Shown piece after piece: positions 7,959-17,444 of a stretch of DNA of 64,000 nucleotides. This DNA comes from Bradyrhizobium erythrophlei (lineage in GTDB: Bacteria; Pseudomonadota; Alphaproteobacteria; Rhizobiales; Xanthobacteraceae), in assembly GCA_900129675.1 (NCBI GenBank), contig FSRD01000003.1, forward strand, positions 930,001 through 994,000, read 5' to 3'. Position numbers and translations under genes: made by a program. Under the pieces are notes generated by a model that saw nothing but the letters and a program-made list of their open reading frames with translations, was not told the origin of the DNA and did not search any database. The first letter of the stretch is position 1, and each line of letters opens with the position of its first letter.

Positions 7959-9671
7959 GTGCCACGTGAAAGCTATGTGCATGGTAACAGCGGTCCACCA
8001 CTGATCGGGAAGACCATCGGCGCTCTCCTGGATGAGGTTAGTGCGACTGATGGAGCGCGTGAGGCGCTGGTTGTTGCGCACCAGAAAATTCGCTGGACCT
8101 ACTCCGAACTTAAATCACGCTCCGACGCGTTCGCCTCGGGGCTTCTGTCCCTCGGCCTTGAGCCAGGCGATCGCGTCGGCATCTGGGCCCCGAACTGCGC
8201 GGAATGGACGGTCGCGCAGTTTGCGACGGCGAAGGCTGGTCTGGTTTTGGTCAACATCAATCCCGCCTATCGCCTGAGCGAGTTGGAGCACGTGCTGCGC
8301 GCGGTGGGATGTCGAGCGTTGATAACTGCGGCTCGCTTCAAGAGCAGCGACTATATTGCAATGATCCGCGAGCTTGTCCCTGAGCTGGGAAACGGAAGCA
8401 GTGAGCTGAAAAGTTCGCGTTTGCCAGAGCTGCGGCACGTTGTCTCGATTGGCACCGGCAGCTACGCCGGCTGCCTGGCCTTTGATCGGGTCCTGGACCG
8501 AGGGAAGCAACTCGGTAGCCAGCGGCTGAGTTCGGTGGCGGCTGCTATCCAGATGGACGACGCCGTGAATATCCAGTTCACCAGCGGCACCACGGGATTG
8601 CCGAAGGGCGCAACACTTTCGCATCACAACCTGATCAACAATGCGTTCTTCGTAGGAGAAGCGACGGGAATCGAGCCCGGCTCGCGCGTGTGCATTCCCG
8701 TGCCGCTATACCACTGCTTTGGCATGGTAATGGGCAATCTTGGTTGTGTGACCCATGCGGCAACGATGGTCTACCCGTCGGAGTCATTCGATTCGCTGAA
8801 AACCCTGGAAACGGTCGAAGCAGAACGTTGCGACGTGCTCTACGGGGTACCCACAATGTTCATTGCTCAACTGAACCATCCTGAGTTCTCTCGCTTCAAT
8901 CTCAGTTCGCTTCGGCGCGGCATTATGGCTGGGGCTCCTTGCCCGATCGAAGTCATGAAGGAAGTCGCTTCGACAATGCACATGAGCGAGATAACGATTG
9001 CCTACGGGATGACGGAAACCAGCCCGGTGAGCTTTCAGAGCCGCCGTGACGATTCGCTGGAACTTCGTGTTTCGACAGTCGGACGGATACAGCCGCATCT
9101 TGAAGTCAAGATAGTCGACCGCGACGGTCGGGTGGTGCCGCGCGGCGAAGCCGGGGAGCTGTGCACCAGGGGATATTCGGTCATGCTCGGCTATTGGAAT
9201 GACGAGGTCCGAACAAGGGAAGCCATCGATTCAGCCGGCTGGATGCATACGGGAGACCTGGCGACCATCGATGACAATGGATATTGCCGTATTGTCGGCA
9301 GGATCAAGGATATGGTTATCCGCGGCGGAGAAAACATCTATCCGCGTGAAGTCGAAGAGTATCTGTACGGTCATCCCGATATTCAAGACGTCCAAGTTTT
9401 CGGGGTGCCCGACACGAAATACGGCGAAGAACTGTGCGCCTGGATCGTCTCTAAGGCCAGCGCCGCTCTCGACGAGGAAGGGGTCCGCAGGTTCTGTCAG
9501 GACCGGATCTCTCACTACAAGATTCCGCGCTACATTCGCTTCGTGGAGAGTTTTCCGTCAACCGTAACCGGCAAGATTCAGAAGTTTGCAATGCGCGAGG
9601 CGATGATCGAGGAATTCGCCCGCGCAGGACAGGGACATGACATTCCGGGCAAGCGACATGGAGGCGTTTGA
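7959..9671 (+). CDS. AMP-dependent acyl-CoA synthetase (fatty-acid/aryl-CoA ligase)
   Basis: A 570-aa ANL-superfamily ligase that activates a carboxylate through an acyl-adenylate and joins it to CoA. The core motifs appear in order: the phosphate-binding loop TSGTTGLPKGATLSH, YGMTETSP, GWMHTGDLATID, GRIKDMVIRGGENIYP, and the C-terminal catalytic lysine in TGKIQKF. I chose GTG 7959 because GGAGG lies 5 bases before it; an in-frame TTG at 7926 is weaker. The start leads into SYVHG, as in close family members. It follows the crotonase gene in one operon. A short overlap with the maleylacetate reductase remnant at its 3' end shows the operon once continued. The carboxylate is unknown: medium-chain fatty or arylalkanoic acids fit the family. 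Confidence 0.9.
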   Translation: MPRESYVHGNSGPPLIGKTIGALLDEVSATDGAREALVVAHQKIRWTYSELKSRSDAFASGLLSLGLEPGDRVGIWAPNCAEWTVAQFATAKAGLVLVNINPAYRLSELEHVLRAVGCRALITAARFKSSDYIAMIRELVPELGNGSSELKSSRLPELRHVVSIGTGSYAGCLAFDRVLDRGKQLGSQRLSSVAAAIQMDDAVNIQFTSGTTGLPKGATLSHHNLINNAFFVGEATGIEPGSRVCIPVPLYHCFGMVMGNLGCVTHAATMVYPSESFDSLKTLETVEAERCDVLYGVPTMFIAQLNHPEFSRFNLSSLRRGIMAGAPCPIEVMKEVASTMHMSEITIAYGMTETSPVSFQSRRDDSLELRVSTVGRIQPHLEVKIVDRDGRVVPRGEAGELCTRGYSVMLGYWNDEVRTREAIDSAGWMHTGDLATIDDNGYCRIVGRIKDMVIRGGENIYPREVEEYLYGHPDIQDVQVFGVPDTKYGEELCAWIVSKASAALDEEGVRRFCQDRISHYKIPRYIRFVESFPSTVTGKIQKFAMREAMIEEFARAGQGHDIPGKRHGGV

Positions 9672-9887
9672 ATATTCGGCGCTGCCAGCGCGTGTCATTT
9701 TCGGGCTCGGAACACTCGCGCGCGTTACCGACGAGCTGATCGCTCTGGGTCGCAAACGGGCCTTCGTTCTTTCCGATCCACATCACGCACCGCCGGCGCA
9801 ACGCTGCTTTGGAATCCGCGCCCAATCGAGCGGGATCCGATCCGAGCCCTTCTCGACGACGCATATCACGGCCGCCGGCCGTCTTAA
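9658..9887 (+). pseudogene. Maleylacetate reductase remnant (internal deletion)
   Basis: The first ~40 codons from ATG 9658 (MEAFEYSALPARVIFGLG and following) match the N-terminus of maleylacetate reductases, iron-alcohol-dehydrogenase-fold enzymes that turn maleylacetate into 3-oxoadipate. Near 9780 the match stops. From about 9800, in another frame, the sequence reads WNPRPIERDPIRALLDDAYH and ends in GRRPS and a TAA at 9885. That is the characteristic C-terminus of the same family. About 290 central codons with the NAD- and metal-binding sites are therefore gone and the frame is broken. The gene lies between the CoA ligase and the ring-cleaving dioxygenase, where a working hydroxyquinol pathway would need it. 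Confidence 0.8.
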
Positions 9888-9902
9888 GCAGGAGCGCAAG
9901 TG

Positions 9903-10829
9903 ATGGTCATGATCGGCAACCAGAAGGGTGTTCCAACAGAGGAAGTCTTCCCAGAACTGACCCGCGACGTCATTGACCGCATGAGCAACGCGAAGAGCGC
10001 CAGATTGCAGGAGGTCATGGAGGTCGTCATCCGCCATTTGCATGCGATCGTCAGAGAGTCGAAGATAACGCAAGGCGAGTGGTGGCAAGCCATCGACTTT
10101 CTTACCCGTGCGGGCCAGATGTGTTCCGAAAGCCGCCAGGAGCTTATTCTGCTCTCGGACATTCTTGGCATCTCCATGCTCGTTGACGCGGTCGACAATG
10201 TAGCCGGTCCAGGCATCAGTGACTCGACAGTCCTCGGTCCGTTCTATGCCGGGCATCAGCGTGAACTCGCGCTAGGCGACAGTATCCTGCTTCGGGAGGA
10301 GGCGAGCGAGCCGTTAGTGATGAGCGGCAATGTCACTGACCCCGAGGGGCAGCCCGTTGCGAACGCATTGATAGAGGTTTGGCAGACTGCTCCAAATCAA
10401 CTGTATGACGTTCAGGACACTGATCAACCACAGGGTCACCTGAGGGCGAGCTTCCGGACCGATATGGCAGGTACCTATCGATTCCGAACGATCATGCCTG
10501 TCAGTTATCCAATTCCAGATGACGGTCCCGCGGGTCAGTTGCTCGCGGCAATGGGACGACATCCCTTCCGACCCGCGCACATTCATTTCATGATCAGCGC
10601 GCCGGGCTATCGCACCCTCGTCACTCATCTTTTCTTCGAAGGCGATGAATTTCTGGAGAGCGATGCGGTTTTCGGGGTTAAGCCGTCGCTCGTTGTTCGT
10701 TCCGAGGTGAAAGAGGCTACCAACACCGTCGAATATAACTTCGGACTTGCCAGAGAGCTGCGCACAGAAGAGTCGAGGCCGCCGGGCTTCGTCGCGGGCA
10801 ACAACGGGCTCAGTTCTTCCGAGTTCTAG
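9903..10829 (+). CDS. Intradiol ring-cleavage dioxygenase, hydroxyquinol 1,2-dioxygenase type
   Basis: A 308-aa non-haem Fe(III) dioxygenase. An N-terminal helical dimerisation domain (residues about 1-100) is followed by the beta-sandwich catalytic domain starting at STVLGPFYAGH. The iron ligands are recognisable: a Tyr in APNQLYDVQD, a Tyr in MPVSYPIPDDGP, and two His in FRPAHIHFMISAPGY. The overall layout and the neighbouring maleylacetate reductase remnant favour hydroxyquinol (giving maleylacetate) over catechol, though the choice rests on a few active-site residues that I cannot model. ATG 9903 has GGAG 8 bases upstream; a GTG at 9900 is adjacent. It is the last gene of the hydrolase operon before the TetR gene. 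Confidence 0.88.
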   Translation: MVMIGNQKGVPTEEVFPELTRDVIDRMSNAKSARLQEVMEVVIRHLHAIVRESKITQGEWWQAIDFLTRAGQMCSESRQELILLSDILGISMLVDAVDNVAGPGISDSTVLGPFYAGHQRELALGDSILLREEASEPLVMSGNVTDPEGQPVANALIEVWQTAPNQLYDVQDTDQPQGHLRASFRTDMAGTYRFRTIMPVSYPIPDDGPAGQLLAAMGRHPFRPAHIHFMISAPGYRTLVTHLFFEGDEFLESDAVFGVKPSLVVRSEVKEATNTVEYNFGLARELRTEESRPPGFVAGNNGLSSSEF

Positions 10830-10965
10830 GATGAACAACACGGTTGCCGTACAGAGAGGATTGCACGGGCGGAGTACGATGAAACAGTGTCGGAAGATCA
10901 GGTTGGTCGCAGTAGTCGTTAGTGCATGACGCCGCTTGGCGTTTTTCCTGCAATCGTGTTAGCCA

Positions 10966-11682
10966 ATGAGCATGGCGAAGAGCGCAAAGCTGAAATCGAC
11001 CGTGGAGCGGCGGGATCGTCCGCGCAAGAGGGCCGAACAACAACGCTCGCTTGAGACGCGAGGCGCGATCCTGGACGCGGCCATTGCGGAGTTCGCCGAA
11101 CGAGGATTCGAAGGCGCGAGCATTCGCGCGATTGCAGATCGGCTTGGTCTGCAACATCCTCTCATCACATACCATTACCGAAGCAAAGACATTCTCTGGC
11201 GAGCGGCGGCTGAACATGCGTTCGCGCAGATCAGGGCAGGGTGGGATACGTCGGCGCCGGAAAACTCCGATTTGGCTCCGCTTGCCCGATTGCGGGAGGA
11301 GTATGCTACGCTTTTCCGTTACACCGTCGCATTTCCCGAATTTCACCGGTTCATGCGGCAGGAGGCCTTTACCAACAATCCGCGGCTGAAGTGGGTTGCG
11401 GATACGGTATTGGCGCCGCTCCTTGGACGATTGATCCCCCAGATTGTTGCGGCCCAAAAAAAAGGACTCCTTCCTGCGGTCGATCCCATCCTCTTCCACT
11501 ACATGATGGTTAGTCTTACGGCGACGCTCTCCGGATTCGGCCCTGAAATGCAGGCTACGAGCGGACTATCCGCTGAAAATGCGAAGGTCATCGAGGCGTA
11601 CTGGCGCCTTGTGGACGAAACAGTCTTTGGAAAACATGCGCGCGGGAAGCCTGCCCGGGTCAACGAAGCAAGTGAGCGCTAG
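10966..11682 (+). CDS. TetR-family transcriptional regulator of the catabolic cluster
   Basis: A 238-aa repressor. Residues about 25-75 hold the TetR helix-turn-helix: ETRGAILDAAIAEFAERGFE, then GASIRAIADRLGLQHPLITYHYRSKD. The remaining ~160 residues are the helical ligand-binding and dimer domain. A basic N-terminal extension (residues 1-30) precedes the HTH. It lies between the dioxygenase and the FAD monooxygenase and is the only regulator inside the block. This makes it the best candidate for binding the three CTTTAC-N4-GTAAAG sites. No copy of that site is visible directly before its own gene, so autoregulation is not supported. ATG 10972 is a possible second start. Confidence 0.9.
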   Translation: MSMAKSAKLKSTVERRDRPRKRAEQQRSLETRGAILDAAIAEFAERGFEGASIRAIADRLGLQHPLITYHYRSKDILWRAAAEHAFAQIRAGWDTSAPENSDLAPLARLREEYATLFRYTVAFPEFHRFMRQEAFTNNPRLKWVADTVLAPLLGRLIPQIVAAQKKGLLPAVDPILFHYMMVSLTATLSGFGPEMQATSGLSAENAKVIEAYWRLVDETVFGKHARGKPARVNEASER

Positions 11683-11716
11683 GCGCAGGCAGAATTAGGT
11701 CCACTTCTGCAGCCAA

Positions 11717-11750
11717 CGAAGCGGCCAGACCGGAAGTCCTGGCCGCTTCG
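11717..11750 (+). terminator. Perfect hairpin after the TetR gene
   Basis: A 12-bp perfect stem (CGAAGCGGCCAG / CTGGCCGCTTCG) with a 10-base loop lies 35 bases after the TetR stop codon. It lacks a T-run. It probably ends or stabilises the upstream transcript and isolates the monooxygenase promoter. Confidence 0.55.
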
Positions 11751-11857
11751 ACGGATTCGCCTCAATTGAACGGATGGTGGCGGCGGCCGCCCGGCGCGCA
11801 ACCGCTTAGCTTGCGTTGCCTCACCCCGGATTCCAGCCTCATTTTTCACTTGAATAA

Positions 11858-11880
11858 ACTTTACGATCGTATAGGATAAT
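11858..11880. promoter_or_regulatory. Operator copy 3 upstream of the FAD monooxygenase
   Basis: CTTTAC (11859-11864), spacer GATC, GTATAG (11869-11874), then GATAAT. It differs from copies 1 and 2 by one base in the right arm and has the palindromic centre TACGATCGTA. It lies about 300 bp before the monooxygenase start. I see no gene in the stretch between 11881 and 12176. Confidence 0.6.
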
Positions 11881-12176
11881 AACGTGGTGCCAAAGACAAG
11901 CTGAAATGCCACGGCTTTGAGCTCGATGCTTCCGTTCGAAAAGTCGAAATGCACTGACCAAGGCCCTGGGAGGAGGCAGTCACCGTCAGCATGTCGCGTC
12001 ATGCAGGGTTCGTCCGTCGATGTATTTGGCTGGCATCGAATCCTGCGCGGGCACGCCATCGCCGGCCTGACCAATTCCTCTTGGCGCATCGGCCAAGTGT
12101 TCCCGCGGAAAATCGCAACCGCTCGGCGACATCGCCTGGTCCGTGATTGCGGATAACAGCAAGGGGTCTGAGAACA

Positions 12177-13502
12177 ATGCCTGGTTCGCTTCGCATCGCA
12201 ATTGTCGGCGGCGGTATCGGAGGTCTGACCGCTGCGCTCGCGCTTCGGGCGAGAGGTCTCGATGTCACCGTATTCGAGCAGGCCGAGGTTCTCCGAGAGA
12301 TCGGAGCCGGGGTCTCGATCCATCCAAACGCCGCTCGGTTGCTGAAACGCATCGGTCTCGATGATCAACTACGGAAGATCGGCTCGCCAATCAGCGGCAT
12401 TACGCTGCGCACGTCGCAGGGGAACGCGATCACCACCCCTGCCGGTCCGGCGACGCCCGCGTTTGGTGATCAGGGGTACAACGTTCATCGCGCCGACTTC
12501 CTGAACCTGCTGTTTGCGGCATTACCAAAAGGAACAGTCGCTCTTGGTCACCGATGCATCCAGCTTAGGGAAGACGGCGATCGGGTCCATCTTTCGTTCG
12601 CGAACGGCGCTTCTGCGGACGCGGACGTCGTGATCGGCGCTGACGGAATTCGTTCCGTCGTCCAACGCGGGATCGGCCTGCACAGTCGCCCGACAAGCGA
12701 AGGAATCATGGCCTACCGGGGACTGATTCCCGCCGGGCGGCTCGCGTGGGCCGACGATCTCAAGGACCCAGCGCTTTGGCTCGGATCCGGCCGGAGCTTC
12801 CTGCTTTATCCCGTCGCCGGTGGCCGGTTGATCAACATGGTTGCCTTCGTTCCCACCGACACCGAGTCAGAGGAATCCTGGTCTGCGCCGGGCGACCTCA
12901 AGGCGCTGGCGCTCGAATATGCCGGTTGGGACAAGCCCGTCCAGGACACCATCAGTTCGCTCGACGAGACCTTTCGTTGGGGTATCTACGATCGTGCCCC
13001 GCTGCCGTACTGGTCGACCAGCCGCATCACGCTCATGGGCGATGCGGCGCATCCCATGGTCCCCCATGTTGGCCAGGGTGCTGGTCAGTCAATCGAAGAC
13101 GCAATCACGCTTGCCGTGCTTCTGGAGGGATGTACCGCCGTCGACGTCGCGGGCCGCCTAAAGCTTTATGAGGCACTCAGGCTTGCGCGGACCAGCCGAG
13201 TCCAGGCGCTCGCGCGTGCCGCAGGCAAACTCTATCGCTCCGAGCACGAGAACCCTTCGGAGAAGGCTGAGCGCCTGCGCGAATGGATGGCGCAGGCGGC
13301 ACATTCTTGTCGACACAGTAGGTCTCCTGCTCCACGCCATCGTTCATCCGGCCGACATTCAAGACCGCGATGGAGGCGTTCTCGTGATGGCGACACTGTT
13401 CGGCATGTTTCCATTTTTGAAGACGCTGTTCGCCGACAGTGGATATCAAGGACCAAAATTTGCGAAAGCGCTTGCAAAAGTTCTTCCGCATCTCGACGTT
13501 GA
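12177..13502 (+). CDS. FAD-dependent aromatic monooxygenase, C-terminus replaced by IS sequence
   Basis: A flavoprotein hydroxylase of the salicylate/3-hydroxybenzoate 6-hydroxylase group. Visible motifs: the Rossmann GGGIGGL (residues 11-17) with a following Glu (FEQAE), the DG motif VIGADGIRS, and the GD motif ITLMGDAAHPMVPHVGQGAGQ. Homology runs to about residue 374 (REWMAQAA). There the reading frame enters an IS5-type transposase remnant out of frame and adds about 67 unrelated residues. The family is usually about 390-400 aa, so only the extreme C-terminus is lost and activity may or may not remain. ATG 12177 has AAGGGG upstream. The gene is expressed apart from the hydrolase operon, behind operator copy 3. 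Confidence 0.8.
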   Translation: MPGSLRIAIVGGGIGGLTAALALRARGLDVTVFEQAEVLREIGAGVSIHPNAARLLKRIGLDDQLRKIGSPISGITLRTSQGNAITTPAGPATPAFGDQGYNVHRADFLNLLFAALPKGTVALGHRCIQLREDGDRVHLSFANGASADADVVIGADGIRSVVQRGIGLHSRPTSEGIMAYRGLIPAGRLAWADDLKDPALWLGSGRSFLLYPVAGGRLINMVAFVPTDTESEESWSAPGDLKALALEYAGWDKPVQDTISSLDETFRWGIYDRAPLPYWSTSRITLMGDAAHPMVPHVGQGAGQSIEDAITLAVLLEGCTAVDVAGRLKLYEALRLARTSRVQALARAAGKLYRSEHENPSEKAERLREWMAQAAHSCRHSRSPAPRHRSSGRHSRPRWRRSRDGDTVRHVSIFEDAVRRQWISRTKICESACKSSSASRR

Positions 13503-13697
13503 AATCGTCAAGCGCTCCGATCAGGTTAGCGGATTTGTGGTCCTGCCCAAACGCTGGATCGTCGAGCGCACATTGCCTGGCTCAATCGCTGTCGAAGGCT
13601 TGCCAAGGATTGGGAGAATCTCAACCGAAAAGCGCTCGCGTTCTTGCGCCTCGCCTCAATCCGCCTCATGCTCAGAAAACTCTGCAATCCGGCCTGA
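13300..13697 (+). mobile_element. IS5-family transposase remnant (5' truncated, frameshifted)
   Basis: From 13300 the frame reads HILVDTVGLLLHAIVHPADI, then QDRDGG, LFADSGYQG and VVLPKRWIVERT, which is the C-terminal half of IS5-group DDE transposases. After WIVERT a single missing base shifts the frame. The continuation is AWLNRCRRLAKDWENLNRKA and LRLASIRLMLRKLC, and it ends at TGA 13695-13697. The N-terminal half and left end are missing, so it cannot move by itself. It cuts off the 3' end of the monooxygenase gene and sits just before dusA. A right-end inverted repeat was not confirmed. Confidence 0.85.
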
Positions 13698-13795
13698 AGT
13701 CTCCGGACGGACTCTAACGCTTCGGATTGTCCGTCGAACCAAAATCGATTGGACCGACAAAGATAATTAAGATAATTAAATTGAATGAAAACAAT

Positions 13796-14785
<990 letters not shown>

Positions 14786-15329
14786 AACGTCAGGGTAGCC
14801 GTGCAGCATCAGCTTGTCGGCGCGAACGCCCCAGCTTTCCAGCCGGTCGAGAAAACTCATGCCGAGCAGGTTAGTCTTCATCTGCCCGCGCGGCACCACC
14901 AGCGCCGGCACTGATTTCTCGACCAGTTGGCCCACGGCGAGCCGGTCGAGCGTCAGCCGTGCCGCCTTGGTGTGGCCGCCAGCGGTTTCGACATCGACAT
15001 CATATTCGAGCATTTCGAGCGGCAGCCCGATCGCCTTCGCGGTCTCCCAGGTCAACACCACCGAGGTCGCGCCGGTATCGATCACCATCGGCGCGATGAC
15101 GCCGTTGATCTTGGCGCGCAGCGCGAATTCGCCGCCCTGTCCGCGCGAGACCTGCACCGCGGGTGCGGACGCGGTGCTGCGCTGGCGCAGCATCTGCGAG
15201 ACCTGCTGGCTGGCGCGCGCGATCTGTTCCGGGTCGCCATAGGCGACGACGGCGCCGGCGGTGCCGGCGAGCAGGAGGATGACGAGCAGGATGCGGCTCA
15301 TGGCCTGCCTCCGCGGCTGCGACTGCCGG

Positions 15330-15533
15330 TCAGTCGGGCGTTGAACCGGCCGCCATCGGCTCCAGCCCGGCGTCCGCCATCCGTGCCGGCAACAGTTCCA
15401 TCACCGCAAGCCGTTCCGCGCGCTCCATCCGGTGCCAGCGCGCGATCTCCGGAAGCGTGCGTCCGCACCCGAAGCAGAGTTTCGATTTGGGGTCCATCAT
15501 GCAGACTGCGATACACGGCGTTTCTTTGCTCAT
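15330..15533 (-). CDS. DUF1289 family small cysteine protein
   Basis: A 67-aa protein beginning MSKETPCIAVCMMD. Four cysteines (7, 11, 20, 23) form the C-x3-C...C-x2-C pattern of DUF1289, followed by the conserved GRTLPEIARWHRM stretch. The cysteines suggest a metal site. ATG 15533 is preferred over the longer frame from 15569 because it matches the family N-terminus. It is upstream of the retropepsin-like protease gene. The function is not known. Confidence 0.88.
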   Translation of the reverse strand: MSKETPCIAVCMMDPKSKLCFGCGRTLPEIARWHRMERAERLAVMELLPARMADAGLEPMAAGSTPD

Positions 15534-15578
15534 GTTGGAAGTGTGAAACGGTTTTACCTGCTTGCGCAAGCGCTCCAG

Positions 15579-17180
15579 TTACAACCCGGTCCCCGCGCTC
15601 ATGATCGGTTTGTGGCGCGCCCGCCGCTTGTCGTCGGCGGGAACGGTTGCGGTCTCCGGCTGCAGCGGCGGGGCTTCTTCCGCCATCGGCGCCAAGGCCG
15701 ACATCACGCGCTCCGGCGGGAAGGTGACGATGACTTCGGTGCCGATCCGCAGCTTGGATTTCAGCGTGAACGTGCCGCCATGCATGTCGATCAGGCTTTT
15801 GGCGATCGGCAAGCCGAGACCGGCGCCTTGCTCCGCCGACTTGATCGAATTGGAGCCCTGGCCGAACGAGGCCAGCACGATCGGGATTTCATCTTCCGCG
15901 ATGCCGGAGCCGGTATCCTTCACGCTGAGATATTGTCCGCCGGACGCGGTCCAGCCGACCTTGAGCCAGATCTCGCCGCCCTGCGGGGTGAACTTGATCG
16001 AGTTGGACAACAGGTTGAGCACGATCTGGCGCGTGGCGCGTTCGTCGCCCCAGATCCGCGGCATGCCCTGCTCGAACACCTCGTGGATGGTGATACCGCG
16101 GCTGCTGGCGCGCAGTTTCAAGAGGTGATGGCAGTCGGCAACGACGTGCACCAGCGAGACGGCCTCTTCATTGAGCTCGTAGCGCCCGGCCTCGATCCGC
16201 GACAGGTCGAGGATTTCATTGATGAGGTTGAGCAGGTGCACGCCGGAATTGTGGATGTCGGCGGAATATTCCTTGTAGACCGGCACGGTGTGCGGGCCAA
16301 AAATCTCGCTCTTCATCACCTCGGAGAAGCCGAGGATCGCGTTCAGCGGCGTGCGCAATTCGTGGCTCATCTGCGCCAGAAAGCGCGACTTCGCGACGTT
16401 GGCGGATTCGGCGCGATGCCGCGCCTCGTCGGAGATCGCCTTGGCCTGTTCGAGTTCGCCGATCAGCGCGTCCTTTTCGGCGCGCGCCTCCAGTGTCGCC
16501 AGCGTCGTCGAATGCAGGCGATGGGCGAGCAGCGCAAAATAGCCTTCGGCGGCGATCGCGAGCAGGGCGAGCACGTAATTGTCGAACGTGCCGCTGAGCA
16601 TGAAATTCAGCGCAATCGCGGCCGTGACGGGTGCTGTGGCTGCGAGCGCTGCGATCGGGAGCGAGGCTGCGAGCATGCTCGATACCGCGATCACCAGCAG
16701 CATCAGGAACATCATCAGCGTGTTGGAAACGATGTCCAATCCCGCCGGATGCATCAGGACCGCGGTCCAGCACAGGCCGTAGAGCAGGTCGAGCAGCACG
16801 AATTGCGTGCGCCATTTGCGCGTGGCGGCGAGCGAGGGGGACTCGGCGAGGAACCTGCGGCAATTGCGAATGATGGCGGCGTGGACGCAGAGCACGCCGA
16901 GGGTCCAGGCCGCAGCCGGCACCGGCTGCATCCAGACGCCGAACATCACGCCGGTTGCAATCACCAGCAGCATGACGACATAGGATGCCGATATGCGGGT
17001 CTGGGCATATTGCCGGAGCAGTTCGGTATCGAAGGCCGGGCGGGTTCCGCTGGTCGACGTTAACCGATCGCGGGCCTCACGCACCCGCTGGGCTGCGGCG
17101 CGGCGGGTGTTAACCGGCGCGGCGACCTGAGGCTCGGCCGGAAGCTGGACAACTTCAGGCTTTTCTGCGGGTTTACTCAT
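15579..17180 (-). CDS. Membrane sensor histidine kinase, PdhS/PleC/DivJ-like
   Basis: A 533-aa kinase. The N-terminal ~60 residues are basic and Pro/Ala-rich. They are followed by about five to six transmembrane segments (residues ~60-210), a coiled linker rich in Ala and Glu, and the HisKA domain with the phospho-accepting His273 in MSHELRTPLNAILGFSEVMK. The ATPase domain has N-box NLLSNSIKFTP, G1 VKDTGSGI and G2 GAGLGLPIAKSL. The phrase AILGFSEVMKSEIFGP is typical of alphaproteobacterial PdhS-family kinases, which control cell-cycle regulators such as DivK. No response regulator is next to it, as is usual for this group. ATG 17180 is preferred to the ATG at 17225. Confidence 0.88.
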   Translation of the reverse strand: MSKPAEKPEVVQLPAEPQVAAPVNTRRAAAQRVREARDRLTSTSGTRPAFDTELLRQYAQTRISASYVVMLLVIATGVMFGVWMQPVPAAAWTLGVLCVHAAIIRNCRRFLAESPSLAATRKWRTQFVLLDLLYGLCWTAVLMHPAGLDIVSNTLMMFLMLLVIAVSSMLAASLPIAALAATAPVTAAIALNFMLSGTFDNYVLALLAIAAEGYFALLAHRLHSTTLATLEARAEKDALIGELEQAKAISDEARHRAESANVAKSRFLAQMSHELRTPLNAILGFSEVMKSEIFGPHTVPVYKEYSADIHNSGVHLLNLINEILDLSRIEAGRYELNEEAVSLVHVVADCHHLLKLRASSRGITIHEVFEQGMPRIWGDERATRQIVLNLLSNSIKFTPQGGEIWLKVGWTASGGQYLSVKDTGSGIAEDEIPIVLASFGQGSNSIKSAEQGAGLGLPIAKSLIDMHGGTFTLKSKLRIGTEVIVTFPPERVMSALAPMAEEAPPLQPETATVPADDKRRARHKPIMSAGTGL

Positions 17181-17331
17181 TAAACAACACAAGTCCTGCC
17201 CGCGAAGAGCGCGGGCTTTTTGCATTGTCTATCTCTGGGCCTAAATCCTTAAGCGATGCCTTAAATAGCTAAAAAATCCCGTTAACGCGGGGTTAAATTA
17301 ACCTCTGGTTCCGGTCGGTCGGAAGCCTTGT

Positions 17332-17418
17332 CGTCATTGCGAGGAGCGATAGCGACGAAGCAATCCATGCTTCCCGCTTGCCGCACGATGGATTGCTTCG
17401 CTTGCGCTCGCAATGACG
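17332..17418. repeat. Palindromic dispersed repeat, copy A
   Basis: CGTCATTGCGAGGAGCG... reads inward from both ends: the right end is ...GCTCGCAATGACG, and the inner arms GAAGCAATCCAT / ATGGATTGCTTC are also complementary. The whole ~87 bp folds into one long hairpin. Related copies are at 49264-49349 and 59573-59657. It lies between the kinase gene and a convergent or neighbouring dehydrogenase gene. Confidence 0.9.
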
Positions 17419-17444
17419 GCGGCGGGTTGCGCCGCGGACGTTCC

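Noticed and set aside
11881..12176. Possible small gene between operator copy 3 and the monooxygenase
   Set aside because: The 79-codon open frame has no family resemblance and no good ribosome site; probably untranslated leader.
15432..17063. 543-codon plus-strand open frame
   Set aside because: Antisense shadow of the histidine kinase gene; composition rich in Arg, Gln, His and Gly as expected for GC-rich antisense.
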